Assembly (NCBI GenBank): GCA_963773625.1
Contig: CAVZCJ010000019.1
Coordinates: 124,001 to 188,000 of the forward strand
DNA from: DATARH01 sp963773625
GTDB taxonomy: Bacteria > Pseudomonadota > Alphaproteobacteria > ATCC43930 > CGMCC-115725
Length of the DNA: 64,000 nt
Direction of reading: 5' to 3'
Shown here piece by piece: positions 19,287 through 29,146 of the stretch. Numbering within the stretch: the stretch's first letter is position 1; each line of letters starts with the position of its first letter. A program made the translations under genes and the position numbers. A model generated the notes under the pieces. It ran no database searches. It was not told where the DNA came from and saw only the letters and a program-made list of their open reading frames with translations.

Positions 19287-20099
19287 GTGGCGAAGGTGAT
19301 CGTGATCACCTCGGGAAAGGGGGGCGTCGGCAAGACGACCACCTCGGCCGCGTTCGCTGCAGGGTTGGCGCTGCGCGGACACAAGACCGTGGTGATCGAT
19401 TTCGACGTCGGCCTCCGCAATCTCGATCTGGTGATGGGCTGCGAACGCCGGGTCGTGTTCGACTTTATCAACGTCATCAACGGCGACGCCAACCTCAATC
19501 AGGCCCTGATCAAGGACAAGCGGCACGACAATCTGTTCATCTTCCCGACCTCCCAGACCCGCGACAAAAACGCGCTCAAGCGCGACGGGGTCGAGCGGGT
19601 GATGGAGGAGCTGAAACAGCAATTCGAATACATCATCTGCGACAGCCCGGCGGGGATCGAGCACGGCGCGATCACCGCTCTCTATTTCGCCGACAGTGCG
19701 ATCATCGTCACCAACCCGGAAGTCTCCTCTGTGCGTGACAGCGATCGCATCATCGGCATCCTCGCCTCGCGTTCGCGGCGCGCCGAGCGCAACGAGCCAC
19801 CGGTTGATGTCCAGCTGTTGCTGACCCGCTATGATCCGGCGCGGGTCAGCAAGGGCGAAATGCTCGCTGTTGATGACGTGAAGGAGATCCTGTCGATCCC
19901 GCTGCTTGGCGTTATTCCGGAGTCAGAGTCGGTGCTGCGCGCCTCGAATACCGGTACGCCGGTGGTGTTTGATGAGAACAGCCCGGCCGGCCGGGCCTAT
20001 CTCGATGCCGTCGCGCGGTTCTTAGGCGAGCAGCGCGAGATGCGCTTTGTCAAACCCGAACGCCGTAGTTTCTTCAAGGCCATCTTTGGCAGGGCGTGA
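19287..20099 (+). CDS. minD: septum site-determining ATPase MinD
   Basis: A 270-residue membrane-associated ATPase of the ParA/MinD family that oscillates with MinE and positions MinC. It shows the deviant Walker A SGKGGVGKTTTSAAF, IDFDVGLRNLDLVMG, EYIICDSPAGIEHGAI and the C-terminal amphipathic membrane helix RRSFFKAIFGRA. I chose the GTG at 19287 (MAKVIVITSGKGG) because a strong GGGAGG lies just upstream and the length then equals that of the well-known MinD; frames reaching back to 19197 overlap minC. It overlaps minE. Confidence 0.95.
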   Translation: MAKVIVITSGKGGVGKTTTSAAFAAGLALRGHKTVVIDFDVGLRNLDLVMGCERRVVFDFINVINGDANLNQALIKDKRHDNLFIFPTSQTRDKNALKRDGVERVMEELKQQFEYIICDSPAGIEHGAITALYFADSAIIVTNPEVSSVRDSDRIIGILASRSRRAERNEPPVDVQLLLTRYDPARVSKGEMLAVDDVKEILSIPLLGVIPESESVLRASNTGTPVVFDENSPAGRAYLDAVARFLGEQREMRFVKPERRSFFKAIFGRA

Positions 20100-20395
20100 T
20101 GGCAGGGTTCTTTCGCTCGCTGTTCCAGCCGCGCCGCAGCAGCGCTTCGATCGCCAAGGAGCGGCTGAAGATCGTGCTCGCGCACGAGCGAGCGGGCCGG
20201 AACGCGCCCGATTTTCTGCCGATGCTGCAAAAGGAACTGCTCACCGTCGTGGGCCGCTACGTCGAGATGAGCGAAGATATGATCCGGGTTACTCTGGCGA
20301 ATTCCGGAGACATCTCGTCGTTGGAAATCAACATCGAGATCGAGGGCGCCAAACTCAAGACGCCGTCGGGCCGCGCGCTAAACGCCGCCGTCTGA
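20099..20395 (+). CDS. minE: cell division topological specificity factor MinE
   Basis: 98 residues. The N-terminal membrane-targeting and MinD-binding part MAGFFRSLFQPRRSSAS precedes AKERLKIVLAHERAG, the helix that stimulates MinD. The C-terminal dimerisation domain has FLPMLQKELLTVVGRYVEMS and ISSLEINIEIEG. The ATG at 20099 overlaps the minD TGA (TGATG); a GTG at 20096 is also in frame. Its 3' end overlaps that of the convergent queG gene by 18 bases. Confidence 0.95.
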   Translation: MAGFFRSLFQPRRSSASIAKERLKIVLAHERAGRNAPDFLPMLQKELLTVVGRYVEMSEDMIRVTLANSGDISSLEINIEIEGAKLKTPSGRALNAAV

Positions 20396-21490
20396 TCGCA
20401 GCCATTCTGCGCGGACCAAGGGGTCGCTTTCGGTCGAAGCACGCCTTCCTCGCTCGCGAGCGGCGTTTTCCTCATCCAATCGCGAGAGGGCCCAGACCGC
20501 GCTGGCGCGCACCAGCGGCGACGGATCGTCCAAGCAAGCGAGCACCGAATCAGTCAGTCCAGGGTCGCCGCTGTTGCCGATCGCGATCAACACGTTGCGG
20601 ACAAAGCGATTGCGGCCGATGCGCTTGATCGACGTGCCGGCGAAAATCCGCCGAAACGCCGCATCGTCAAGGCGCGCCAGCTCGGCGAGGCGAGGCGCGA
20701 TCAATTCCGCTCGCGGTAGAAAATCGGGCTCGGTCGTTGCGCGGGCGTATTTGTTCCAAGGGCACACCGCCAGGCAGTCGTCGCAGCCATAGATGCGGTT
20801 GCCGATCAAGGGCCTGAGCTCCAGCGGGATCATGCCCCGGTGCTCGATCGTCAAATACGAGATGCAGCGCCGTGCGTCGAGGCGGTAGGGCGCCGGAAAC
20901 GCCTTGGTAGGGCAGGCGTCGAGGCAGTTTGTGCAAGTGCCGCAATGGTCGCCCTCGGCTGCATCCGCTTCGAGCGCCAGGCTCAGATAGATTTCGCCGA
21001 GAAACAGCCACGAGCCAAACTCGCGCGCGACCAGGTTGGTATGCTTGCCCTGCCAGCCGATCCCGGCCTGCTGAGCCAGCGGCTTTTCCATCACCGGCGC
21101 GGTGTCGACGAATACCTTCAAATCGCCGGGCCAGCGTCCCGCGATCCATCTCGCCAACGATTTCAGGCGTTTCTTGACCGTGTCGTGATAGTCGCGGCCA
21201 CGGGCATAGATCGAGATGTTGCCCGACGACATGTCAACAGCACCGACCTCGGCGCCATAGTTCATGCCCAGGACGACGATGGTCCGCGCCTCGCTCCACA
21301 GAACATTCGGGTCGCCGCGCCGCTCGGCGTTGGCGGCCAGCCACGTCATTTCGCCGTGGTAGCCGCGGGCGAGGAACTCGGCAAGATCGACGCGGGCGCT
21401 TTCGCCAAGCCGCGCATCGGCGAACCCGACCGCGTCGAACCCGCGTGCCAACGCTTCGTTGCGGATGGCTTCGCGGATCTCATGGCTCAT
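20378..21490 (-). CDS. queG: epoxyqueuosine reductase QueG
   Basis: 370 residues. Cobalamin-dependent iron-sulfur enzyme that reduces epoxyqueuosine to queuosine in tRNA, the last step of the pathway. It shows LVAREFGSWLFLGEIYLSL, the two 4Fe-4S motifs CGTCTNCLDACPT and CDDCLAVCPWNKYA, RRCISYLTIEHRG, and a C-terminal HEAT-like repeat region (DDPSPLVRASAVWALSRL). The start is the ATG at 21490, four bases after the queF stop. It is the last gene of the queA-tgt-orf-queF-queG operon. Confidence 0.94.
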   Translation of the reverse strand: MSHEIREAIRNEALARGFDAVGFADARLGESARVDLAEFLARGYHGEMTWLAANAERRGDPNVLWSEARTIVVLGMNYGAEVGAVDMSSGNISIYARGRDYHDTVKKRLKSLARWIAGRWPGDLKVFVDTAPVMEKPLAQQAGIGWQGKHTNLVAREFGSWLFLGEIYLSLALEADAAEGDHCGTCTNCLDACPTKAFPAPYRLDARRCISYLTIEHRGMIPLELRPLIGNRIYGCDDCLAVCPWNKYARATTEPDFLPRAELIAPRLAELARLDDAAFRRIFAGTSIKRIGRNRFVRNVLIAIGNSGDPGLTDSVLACLDDPSPLVRASAVWALSRLDEENAARERGRRASTESDPLVRAEWLRSDGGV

Positions 21491-21494
21491 CGGT

Positions 21495-21962
21495 TCAGCC
21501 GCGGCCCCGATAGGGTGTTACCCCCTGATCGGGCAGGAACAGCCCGGCTGGCGGCTCTCCGGTTTGGTAGAACACGTCGATCGGGATGCCGCCGCGCGGA
21601 TACCAGTAACCGCCGATGCGCAGCCAGATTGGCTTCATCGCTGCGGTTAGCCGCCGCGCGATCGTCAGCGTGCAATCCTCGTGGAAGGCTCCGTGGGTGC
21701 GGAACGAGCCGAGAAACAGTTTCAGCGACTTGCTTTCAACGATAGCCGCGTCAGGCACATAGTCGATCACGAGATGGGCGAAGTCCGGCTGGCCGGTCAG
21801 AGGGCATAACGCGGTGAATTCCGGGCAGGTGAAGCGCACGGCATAGGTCATGCCCGGATGCGGGTTCGGCACACATTCGAGCTTGGCTTTGTCCGGGGAG
21901 GCGGGCAGGCGGGTTCGTCGCCCTAATTGCGTCAGTCCCGCTGGTCTCCGCGAGCCGCTCAT
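21495..21962 (-). CDS. queF: NADPH-dependent 7-cyano-7-deazaguanine (preQ0) reductase QueF
   Basis: 155 residues, unimodular type. Reduces the nitrile of preQ0 to preQ1, the base inserted by Tgt. It shows the QueF motif ESKSLKLFLGSFRTHGAFHE, the active-site Cys in FTALCPLTGQPDFAHLVIDY, and GGIPIDVFYQTGEPP. Position in the queuosine operon (9 bases after the small gene, 4 before queG) confirms it. The N-terminal 25 residues are Arg-rich and variable, so the true start may be slightly downstream of 21962. Confidence 0.94.
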   Translation of the reverse strand: MSGSRRPAGLTQLGRRTRLPASPDKAKLECVPNPHPGMTYAVRFTCPEFTALCPLTGQPDFAHLVIDYVPDAAIVESKSLKLFLGSFRTHGAFHEDCTLTIARRLTAAMKPIWLRIGGYWYPRGGIPIDVFYQTGEPPAGLFLPDQGVTPYRGRG

Positions 21963-21971
21963 GCGTAGCGA

Positions 21972-22196
21972 TCAGGTTGGACTAACCGCGACCAGCGCCG
22001 AATAGGAGATAAGAAAGCGGACATCTCCGCTCAGCAGTTCGAAGTGATCGGTCTCGGCGCGCGACACGACGCCCCCCATCATCTTGAGGTCGGGGTGATT
22101 AACCCAGATCGTGACTTCTTTGTTTTGCAGGTTCTTGAGGGCAGTGGCGAGTGAGGGCATGGCGGGTTTCTCCGGGCTGAACAGTTGGAGGGTCAT
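21972..22196 (-). CDS. small conserved protein within the queuosine operon, unknown function
   Basis: 74 residues. Its ATG at 22196 overlaps the tgt stop (ATGA), so it is co-translated with tgt. It reads MTLQLFSPEKPAM, then ATALKNLQNKEVTIWVNHPD, GGVVSRAETDHFELLSG and VRFLISYSALVAVSPT. The alternating hydrophobic beta-strand pattern suggests a small barrel, perhaps SH3/Sm-like, that could bind RNA; this is inference from pattern only. A second in-frame ATG at 22160 is possible. I do not recognise a named family. Confidence 0.65.
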   Translation of the reverse strand: MTLQLFSPEKPAMPSLATALKNLQNKEVTIWVNHPDLKMMGGVVSRAETDHFELLSGDVRFLISYSALVAVSPT

Positions 22197-23281
22197 GACG
22201 ACACCTGAAAATGAGCGAGGCGACCCAGCGCGATCGCTTCGCGCATCGCCGCCATTAGATCGGCGTAATAGGTCAGATTGTGGGTCGTGAGCAGTATCGC
22301 CGCAAGAATCTCGCCCGCTTTGACGAGATGATGCAGATAGGCGCGGCTGAAGCCGGTGCAAGCCGGGCATCGGCAATCGGCATCGAGCGGCGCCGGATCC
22401 TCGGCATGTCGCGCGTTGCGCAGGTTGAGCGTTCCCTCCCGGGTAAACGCCTGCGCGGTGCGGCCCGAGCGCGTCGGCAGGACGCAATCGAACATGTCGA
22501 TGCCGCGCTTGACCGCGCCAACGAGATCTGCGGGCTTGCCCACACCCATGAGGTAGCGCGGCCGGTCTCCCGGCAAGAACGGCACGGTCGCCTCGACCAT
22601 CGCGAAGGTGGTCTCCTGGCCCTCGCCGATCGCCAGCCCGCCGATCGCATAGCCGTCGAATTCGATGGCGGTCAGCCGCGTTGCCGACCGCTCGCGGAGG
22701 TCGCCGTGGACGCCGCCCTGGACGATGCCGAAAATCCCGTGTCCAGGCCGCTCGACAAACGCGCGACGTGAGCGCTCGGCCCAGCGCATCGACAACTCCA
22801 TCGAGGCTTCGACCGCCACCCGTTCGGCCGGGAAGGGGGTGCACTCGTCGAATGCCATGGTGATGTCGGCGCCCAGCAGGCGCTGGATATCGATGGAGCG
22901 CTCCGGGGTTAGCAGATGCTTGCTCCCGTCGAGATGCGAGCGGAACTCGACCCCCTCTTCGCCAATTTTGCGCAGCGCCGTTAGAGACATCACTTGAAAC
23001 CCGCCGCTGTCGGTGAGGATCGCGTGCGGCCAGTTCATGAATCGGTGCAGTCCGCCCAGCACGGCGATACGCTCGGCCCCGGGGCGCAGCATCAGGTGAT
23101 AGGTGTTTCCAAGGATCAGCCGTGCGCCGGTGGCGGCGACGCCGTCGGGCGTCATCGCTTTCACGGTCGCCGCGGTGCCGACCGGCATGAAGACGGGGGT
23201 CTCGATCTCGCCGTGCGCGGTCGAAAGCCGCCCGGCGCGCGCCGCGCCATCTCGCGCGAGAACCTCGAAACCGATAGTCAT
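22193..23281 (-). CDS. tgt: queuine tRNA-ribosyltransferase Tgt
   Basis: 362-residue TIM-barrel enzyme that exchanges guanine 34 for preQ1 in tRNAs with GUN anticodons. It shows LILGNTYHLMLRPGAE, LTDSGGFQVMSL (nucleophile region), FGIVQGGVHGDLRE, FDGYAIGGLAIGEGQE, YLMGVGKPADLV, the catalytic-Asp segment GIDMFDCVLPTRSGR, and the zinc site DCRCPACTGFSRAYLHHL. The ATG at 23281 overlaps the queA stop by four bases. The frame stays open far upstream inside queA, but that part is a shadow. Confidence 0.96.
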   Translation of the reverse strand: MTIGFEVLARDGAARAGRLSTAHGEIETPVFMPVGTAATVKAMTPDGVAATGARLILGNTYHLMLRPGAERIAVLGGLHRFMNWPHAILTDSGGFQVMSLTALRKIGEEGVEFRSHLDGSKHLLTPERSIDIQRLLGADITMAFDECTPFPAERVAVEASMELSMRWAERSRRAFVERPGHGIFGIVQGGVHGDLRERSATRLTAIEFDGYAIGGLAIGEGQETTFAMVEATVPFLPGDRPRYLMGVGKPADLVGAVKRGIDMFDCVLPTRSGRTAQAFTREGTLNLRNARHAEDPAPLDADCRCPACTGFSRAYLHHLVKAGEILAAILLTTHNLTYYADLMAAMREAIALGRLAHFQVSS

Positions 23282-24312
23282 TTGCCCGGCTCGATCAGGC
23301 AGGCGTCGCCGTACGAGAAGAACCGATAGCCCTCCGCGACCGCGTGCGCGTAGGCGGCCTTCATCCGGTCGAGCCCCGCGAGCGCCGCGACCAGCATAAA
23401 CAGGGTCGAGCGCGGCAGATGAAAATTGGTCAACAGCAGGTCGATCGTCTTGAAGCGATAGCCGGGCAGGATGAACAGCCGCGTCTCGCCCGAAAACGGC
23501 CGGACCGCGCCCAACTCCGCGGCGCTCTCGAGCAGCCGCAGACTGGTCGTGCCGACCGCGACGATCCGTCTGCCATGCGCCCTGGCGGCACGGATCCGCT
23601 CGGCCGTCGCGGCATCGATGACGCCCCACTCGCCGTGCATCTTGTGCTGGTGTGGGTCGCCGGCCTTGACCGGCAGGAAGGTGCCCGGACCGACATGCAA
23701 GGTCACGGTCGCCAACTCGATGCCGCGCGCGGTGAGCGCGTCGAGCAGCGTCGGGGTGAAATGCAGCCCCGCGGTCGGTGCCGCGACCGCCCCCGGCGCC
23801 CGCGCGAAGATCGTCTGGTAGCGCTCGCGGTCGGCCGCGTCGCCGCCCCGCGGCCGCTTGATGTAGGGCGGCAGCGGCATCGCGCCGTGCCGGGTGAGTG
23901 CCGCGGCGAAACGCTCTCCTTCCAGATCGAAGCGCAACACCACCGGACCTTCCGGCTCCTTGGCGATCACCGCGGCGGCGAAATCGTCGGCAAACGCAAT
24001 CCTGTCGCCCGGGCGCAGCCGTCGCGCTCCCTTGGCATAGGCCTGCCAAGCGCCGCCGCCGAGATTGTGCGCCAGCGTGATCTCGACGGTTGCGGCGCCG
24101 CGCATCCCGACCAGCCGCGCCGGAATCACCTTAGTGTCGTTCGACACCAGCAGATCGCCGGGTCGCAGTAAATTTGGCAGGTCGAAGATATGCCGGTCTT
24201 CGAACTCGCTTGCCGCTGGAATAACCAGCAGCCGCGCGGCGTCCCGGGGCTCCGCCGGTTTGTCGGCAATCCGCTCGCGCGGCAGATCGAAGTCGAAATC
24301 GTCAAGGCGCAT
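23278..24312 (-). CDS. queA: S-adenosylmethionine:tRNA ribosyltransferase-isomerase QueA
   Basis: 344 residues. Transfers and isomerises the ribosyl part of SAM onto preQ1-tRNA, giving epoxyqueuosine. It starts MRLDDFDFDLPRERIADKPA and has RPGDLLVSNDTKVIPARL, TAGLHFTPTLLDAL, TLHVGPGTFLPVK, VAVGTTSLRLLESAA and LLTNFHLPRSTLFMLVAALA, all diagnostic. First gene of the queuosine operon, 78 bases from the divergent monooxygenase gene, so the operon promoter should lie in that gap. Confidence 0.96.
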   Translation of the reverse strand: MRLDDFDFDLPRERIADKPAEPRDAARLLVIPAASEFEDRHIFDLPNLLRPGDLLVSNDTKVIPARLVGMRGAATVEITLAHNLGGGAWQAYAKGARRLRPGDRIAFADDFAAAVIAKEPEGPVVLRFDLEGERFAAALTRHGAMPLPPYIKRPRGGDAADRERYQTIFARAPGAVAAPTAGLHFTPTLLDALTARGIELATVTLHVGPGTFLPVKAGDPHQHKMHGEWGVIDAATAERIRAARAHGRRIVAVGTTSLRLLESAAELGAVRPFSGETRLFILPGYRFKTIDLLLTNFHLPRSTLFMLVAALAGLDRMKAAYAHAVAEGYRFFSYGDACLIEPGK

Positions 24313-24390
24313 CGAGCCAATCTATAGCCGAATTGCCATTTGGGCCCGAAACGGCGAAGAATCGCGCCTCGATTTTCGGGAGATGTTTAG

Positions 24391-25923
24391 ATGGCCGCAG
24401 CACCGGCGCCGCAGGCAACGGAAAGGGCCGCACCCGGGCCGATGACCGGCGAGCGCTATCTCGCCAGCCTCAAGGATGGCCGCGAGGTATGGATCGACGG
24501 CCGCCGTGCCGGGGACGTGACGACACACCCCGCCTTCAAGGACATGGTCGGCGAGCTGGCACGCGTCTACGACCTGCAGAGCTCGCCGCAATACCGCGAC
24601 GAAATGACCTGCGTCTGTCCCGATAGCGGCAACCGCATCTCGGTGTCGTGGCTATTCCCACGCTCGGCGGAGGATCTCCGAAGGAAGCGACGCAACAGCG
24701 AGCTGTGGAACCAGCTCACCTGGGGCCAGCTCGGGCGCAGCCCCGATATCCTCGCGCCCTACATTCTCTCGGCGCTGCACCTGAAAGATGATTACAGCGC
24801 GGTCAAGCACCCGAAATGCGATTTCGGCGAGAACCTGCAGAAATATTACGAATATTGCCGCGACAACGATCTGTTCCTTACCCACGCGCTCGGCGACCCG
24901 CAGGTCGACCGCAGTCAGCAGACCCAGAACGAGCAGCGCAAGGTCGCGGAGGACACCGAAGTCGTGCTCCACGTCGTCGAGGAGACGAGCGACGGCGTCG
25001 TCATCACCGGCGGCAAACAGCTCTCGACCGCCGCGCCGCACAGCCACGAGGTCTATGTCGCGCTGTCGGCGACCTTCGCCCAGCGCAACGATCCGCGTTG
25101 CGTGCTTGCCTTCGCGATCCCCAACGACACTCCGGGCCTTAAGATACTCGCACGCGAGCCGGTGTCGCGCTGGTTCGGCTCTTGGGGCCATCCACTGCAG
25201 ATGCTCGACGAGCAGGACTGCATGCTGTTTTTCGACCGCGTGCTGGTGCCGTGGGACCGGCTCTTCATGCTTTATGACCCGACCCCGATGCTGAAGACCT
25301 TGGGCGCGGCCGGGCACAATCCGAACTTCAACTTTCTCGGCTGGGCCAACCTGTGCCGGGTCGAGACGCGGATGCGCCTCATCACCGCGGTGGCGACGAT
25401 GGTCGCCGAGGCGATCGGCGTCATCGAGTTCCGGGAGGTCGCCTCGAAACTCGGTGAGATGGCGACCTATTGCGAGATCTGGCGCCACGCGATGGAGGGG
25501 ATCGAGCATAAGGCCGGGCCGACTCCGACCGGCCAGTGGACGCTCGGTCCCGGCCGCGCGATGCACATCTGGTTCGCCCAGGTCTCGGGCCGCATGGTCG
25601 AGCTGCTGCGCGAGATCTGCGCCTCCGGCATTATCATGCAGCCGAGCGAGAACGACCTCGCCAGCCCGGACATCCGTCCCTATCTCGACAAGTACATGAA
25701 GGGGAAGGGGGTCGACGTCGAATACAAGGCGCGGCTGTTCCGCCTCGCGCACGATCTCGCCGCCTCGTCCTATGGGTTGCGCCAGGACATCTACGAGTAC
25801 TGGCACGGTGGCGATCCCGCCCGAAACCGCATCAACCTGCTGCGCACCTTCGACCAGCGCGCGATGCGCGAGCGCATCACCGAGATGCTCTCAAAGCCGC
25901 TGCCGCACGGCGAAATTGAATAG
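24391..25923 (+). CDS. HpaB-family FADH2-dependent monooxygenase (4-hydroxyphenylacetate 3-hydroxylase-like)
   Basis: 510-residue large component of a two-component flavin hydroxylase. Family blocks are MTGERYLASLKDGREVWIDG, DDYSAVKHPKCDFGENLQKY, LFLTHALGDPQVDRS, GVVITGGKQLSTAAPHSHEV, LFFDRVLVPWDRLF and the C-terminal RINLLRTFDQRAM. Such enzymes take FADH2 from a separate reductase and hydroxylate phenols or related rings. No HpaC-type reductase is visible nearby. Two genes downstream belong to VOC and CMD families, consistent with ring degradation, but the substrate cannot be named. Confidence 0.87.
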   Translation: MAAAPAPQATERAAPGPMTGERYLASLKDGREVWIDGRRAGDVTTHPAFKDMVGELARVYDLQSSPQYRDEMTCVCPDSGNRISVSWLFPRSAEDLRRKRRNSELWNQLTWGQLGRSPDILAPYILSALHLKDDYSAVKHPKCDFGENLQKYYEYCRDNDLFLTHALGDPQVDRSQQTQNEQRKVAEDTEVVLHVVEETSDGVVITGGKQLSTAAPHSHEVYVALSATFAQRNDPRCVLAFAIPNDTPGLKILAREPVSRWFGSWGHPLQMLDEQDCMLFFDRVLVPWDRLFMLYDPTPMLKTLGAAGHNPNFNFLGWANLCRVETRMRLITAVATMVAEAIGVIEFREVASKLGEMATYCEIWRHAMEGIEHKAGPTPTGQWTLGPGRAMHIWFAQVSGRMVELLREICASGIIMQPSENDLASPDIRPYLDKYMKGKGVDVEYKARLFRLAHDLAASSYGLRQDIYEYWHGGDPARNRINLLRTFDQRAMRERITEMLSKPLPHGEIE

Positions 25924-25933
25924 GGAGGCAATG

Positions 25934-26368
25934 ATGGCAATCGAAGTGCTCGGCATCCACCACCACGCGACGCGCATCGACGGCGACAAGGCCGCGGCGG
26001 TGCAGCGTTTCTACAAGGAGGTGCTCGGCCTCGGCGCCGATCCGGGCCGGCCGACCATCCCGGGCGTGCCGGGGTTCTGGATCAATGTCGGGGATGGCGG
26101 CCAAATTCACCTGATCGGCGGCGCCCAGCCCTCGACCTTGGCGAAGGGGCCGGGTCAGGACCCGACAATTCCGCATGTCGCGCTCGCGGTCGCCAACATC
26201 CAGGCGACCAAGGCGGAGCTCGAGCGGCTCGGGGTTAAATACTGGTCGATGACGGGGATCAACGGCCCGGCGGCCGAGCAGGTCTTCATCAACGACCCCA
26301 GCGGCAACATGGTCGAGCTGCACCAGGTCGACCAATGCCGCTGCGCCGCCGAGGGCAGAGCCGGGTAG
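25934..26368 (+). CDS. VOC-family (glyoxalase/dioxygenase fold) protein
   Basis: 144 residues with the paired beta-alpha-beta-beta-beta modules of the vicinal oxygen chelate fold: VLGIHHHATRIDGDKAAAVQ, RFYKEVLGLGADPGRP, GGQIHLIGG, HVALAVANIQATKAELERLG and EQVFINDPSGNMVELHQ. The last Glu and the early His are likely metal ligands. It sits 10 bases after the flavin monooxygenase gene with GGAGG five bases before the ATG at 25934; the ATG at 25931 is spaced too tightly. Role unknown, perhaps a ring-cleavage enzyme or lyase acting on the hydroxylated product. Confidence 0.82.
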   Translation: MAIEVLGIHHHATRIDGDKAAAVQRFYKEVLGLGADPGRPTIPGVPGFWINVGDGGQIHLIGGAQPSTLAKGPGQDPTIPHVALAVANIQATKAELERLGVKYWSMTGINGPAAEQVFINDPSGNMVELHQVDQCRCAAEGRAG

Positions 26369-26371
26369 CGG

Positions 26372-26920
26372 CTACTTCTCCAGCAGCTTCGCGCCCGGCG
26401 GGGTCGGCACCTCGAACACGTTGAGCGTCACCGAGACGAACGAGTAATAGCCGATCAGCCCAGCCAGATCGACGACGCCCTTGTCGCCCCAGCGCTTACG
26501 CACCGCCTCGTAGGTCGCGTCGTCGACGCGGTGGTTCTGGTAATACGAATGGGCGAATTCGTAGACCAGCCGGTCGTCCGGGTCGTCGAATTTGGGCGTC
26601 CTGCGCTCGGCGATCGCGTCGATCTGCTCTTGGCTGAGCCCGGCCTGCAGCCCGAGCCGGACATGCGCCGTCCATTCGAACTGCGCGGTCCAATAGCGCG
26701 CGGTGACGAGGATCGCGATCTCGGTCTGTTTTGGCGTGTAGGGCGTCCCGAAGCGGACATGCCCGCCGAGATGATGGGCGTGGTCGGCGAGACCCGGGCT
26801 TTTCAGCCAGACATGCACCGGCGGCGGCACCGCGCCGCGCGGGCCCGCCATGCAGGCATCCCAGATGCGCTTCTGTTCGGCATCCAATTTGGCGGGGTCT
26901 TGCTGTTCGTAGCGCGGCAT
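26372..26920 (-). CDS. carboxymuconolactone decarboxylase (CMD)-family protein lacking the CxxC
   Basis: 182 residues, all-helical CMD/AhpD-like fold: YTPKQTEIAILVTARYWTAQ, FEWTAHVRLGLQAGLSQEQI, DRLVYEFAHSYYQNHRV and LAGLIGYYSFVSVTLNVFEV. It has a single Cys near the N-terminus and no redox CxxC, so it is not an AhpD-type peroxidase. A decarboxylase/isomerase-like or binding role is more likely. It is convergent with the VOC gene, three bases away. Confidence 0.8.
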   Translation of the reverse strand: MPRYEQQDPAKLDAEQKRIWDACMAGPRGAVPPPVHVWLKSPGLADHAHHLGGHVRFGTPYTPKQTEIAILVTARYWTAQFEWTAHVRLGLQAGLSQEQIDAIAERRTPKFDDPDDRLVYEFAHSYYQNHRVDDATYEAVRKRWGDKGVVDLAGLIGYYSFVSVTLNVFEVPTPPGAKLLEK

Positions 26921-26994
26921 GGCGTCCTCTCCGGTGTTGGCAGGCCATTGCCCGGGATCATACTGTGCAGGCTCGCAACGGGAAGGGGTGAGGG

Positions 26995-27972
<978 letters not shown>

Positions 27973-27992
27973 CGCTGGAGAGGGGTAAGCAC

Positions 27993-29034
27993 ATGGAATT
28001 CGGCATGTTCCACGAGTTTCCGTCGGTGCCGGGGCGCACCGAGACGGAAATGTTCGACGAGTCGATGGAGCAGATCGACGGTGCCGAGCGCTGGGGCCTC
28101 GACGTCATGTGGCTCGCCGAAATCCATTTCGCGCCCGAGCGTACCTATCTGTCGGCGCCGCTCGCGATCGCCAGCGCCATCGCCGGGCGCACCGAGCGCA
28201 TGAAGATCGGCATCGCGGTGCAGGTGCTGCCGCTGTGCCACCCGCTACGTCTCGCCGAAGAGGCTGCCACGGTCGATCAAGTGAGCAAAGGCCGGCTGAT
28301 CTTCGGGGTCGGGCGTAGTGGCGTCGTCAGCACCTACGACGCCTATCAGGTGCCGTACGACGAGAGCCGCGAGCGCTTCGCCGAAACCCTCGATGTGGTG
28401 AAGGCCGCTTGGTCCCAGCCGCGCTTCTCTTACGCCGGCAAATTCTACAGTTTCCAGGACGTTGCCTGCTCGCCGCACCCCTACCGGAACAAGATGCCGC
28501 CGATCCGCATCGCCGCCAGCACCCCCGACACGTTTCCGACGATCGGCGGGCTCGGCTACCCGGTCTTCGCCAGCACCCGGCATTCCACCTGGACCGAGGT
28601 GGTCGGTCAGGTCGACAGTTACCAGAACGGCTGGAAGCAGGCTGGCCGCGCCGGCCGGGGGCATGCCTATGTCGCCGGGCCGATGTACATCGCCGAGACC
28701 GACCGGCAGGCGCGCGACGAAGCGCGAGAGAGCGTCGAGCATTTCTACCGGCTGCAATACGAACTGATCGCCGAGTTCGGCGCGCCGCTCGGGCCGGCAG
28801 AATTTCATCGACCGCGCCGAGCACCTCAAGAACCTGACCTACGAGGACGCGATCCGCGACAACGTCATCGTGGGATCGCCGGAAACGGTCGCCAACCGGC
28901 TCAAGGAATTGCAGGAACGGATCGGCTTCGACGGCATCCTCGCCGAACTCAATTGCGGCGGCATCATCCCGCACGAACGAGTCCTCAACGCGCTACGCCT
29001 GCTGTGCCAGGAGGTAAAGCCTCGATTTCAGTAA
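27993..29034 (+). CDS. LLM-class flavin-dependent oxidoreductase (frameshifted as sequenced)
   Basis: About 346 residues rejoined; a luciferase-like FMN or F420 TIM barrel. It starts MEFGMFHEFPSVPGRTE, then GLDVMWLAEIHFAPERTYLS, IGIAVQVLPLCHPLRLAEEA, TVDQVSKGRLIFGVGRSG and CSPHPYRNKMPPIRIAASTP. The frame breaks near 28798 after APLGPAE and resumes as NFIDRAEHLKNLTYEDAIRD, VGSPETVANRLKELQE and FDGILAELNCGG to the TAA at 29034. One surplus base explains it. Typical partner reactions are monooxygenation using reduced FMN. Confidence 0.85.
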
Positions 29035-29146
29035 AAATGGCGCTTTCGCGACCCTTGCCGGCAGCGGCTTGGCGGGTTCATGATCGCGGTAAGCGAACTG
29101 CGTGCGGGAGCGCACAGCGTTCAGCCGTCGTGAACAGGAGGCTTGC

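Noticed and set aside
24652..25806. Antisense frame opposite the HpaB-like gene
   Set aside because: Same reason: a shadow of a well-supported gene.
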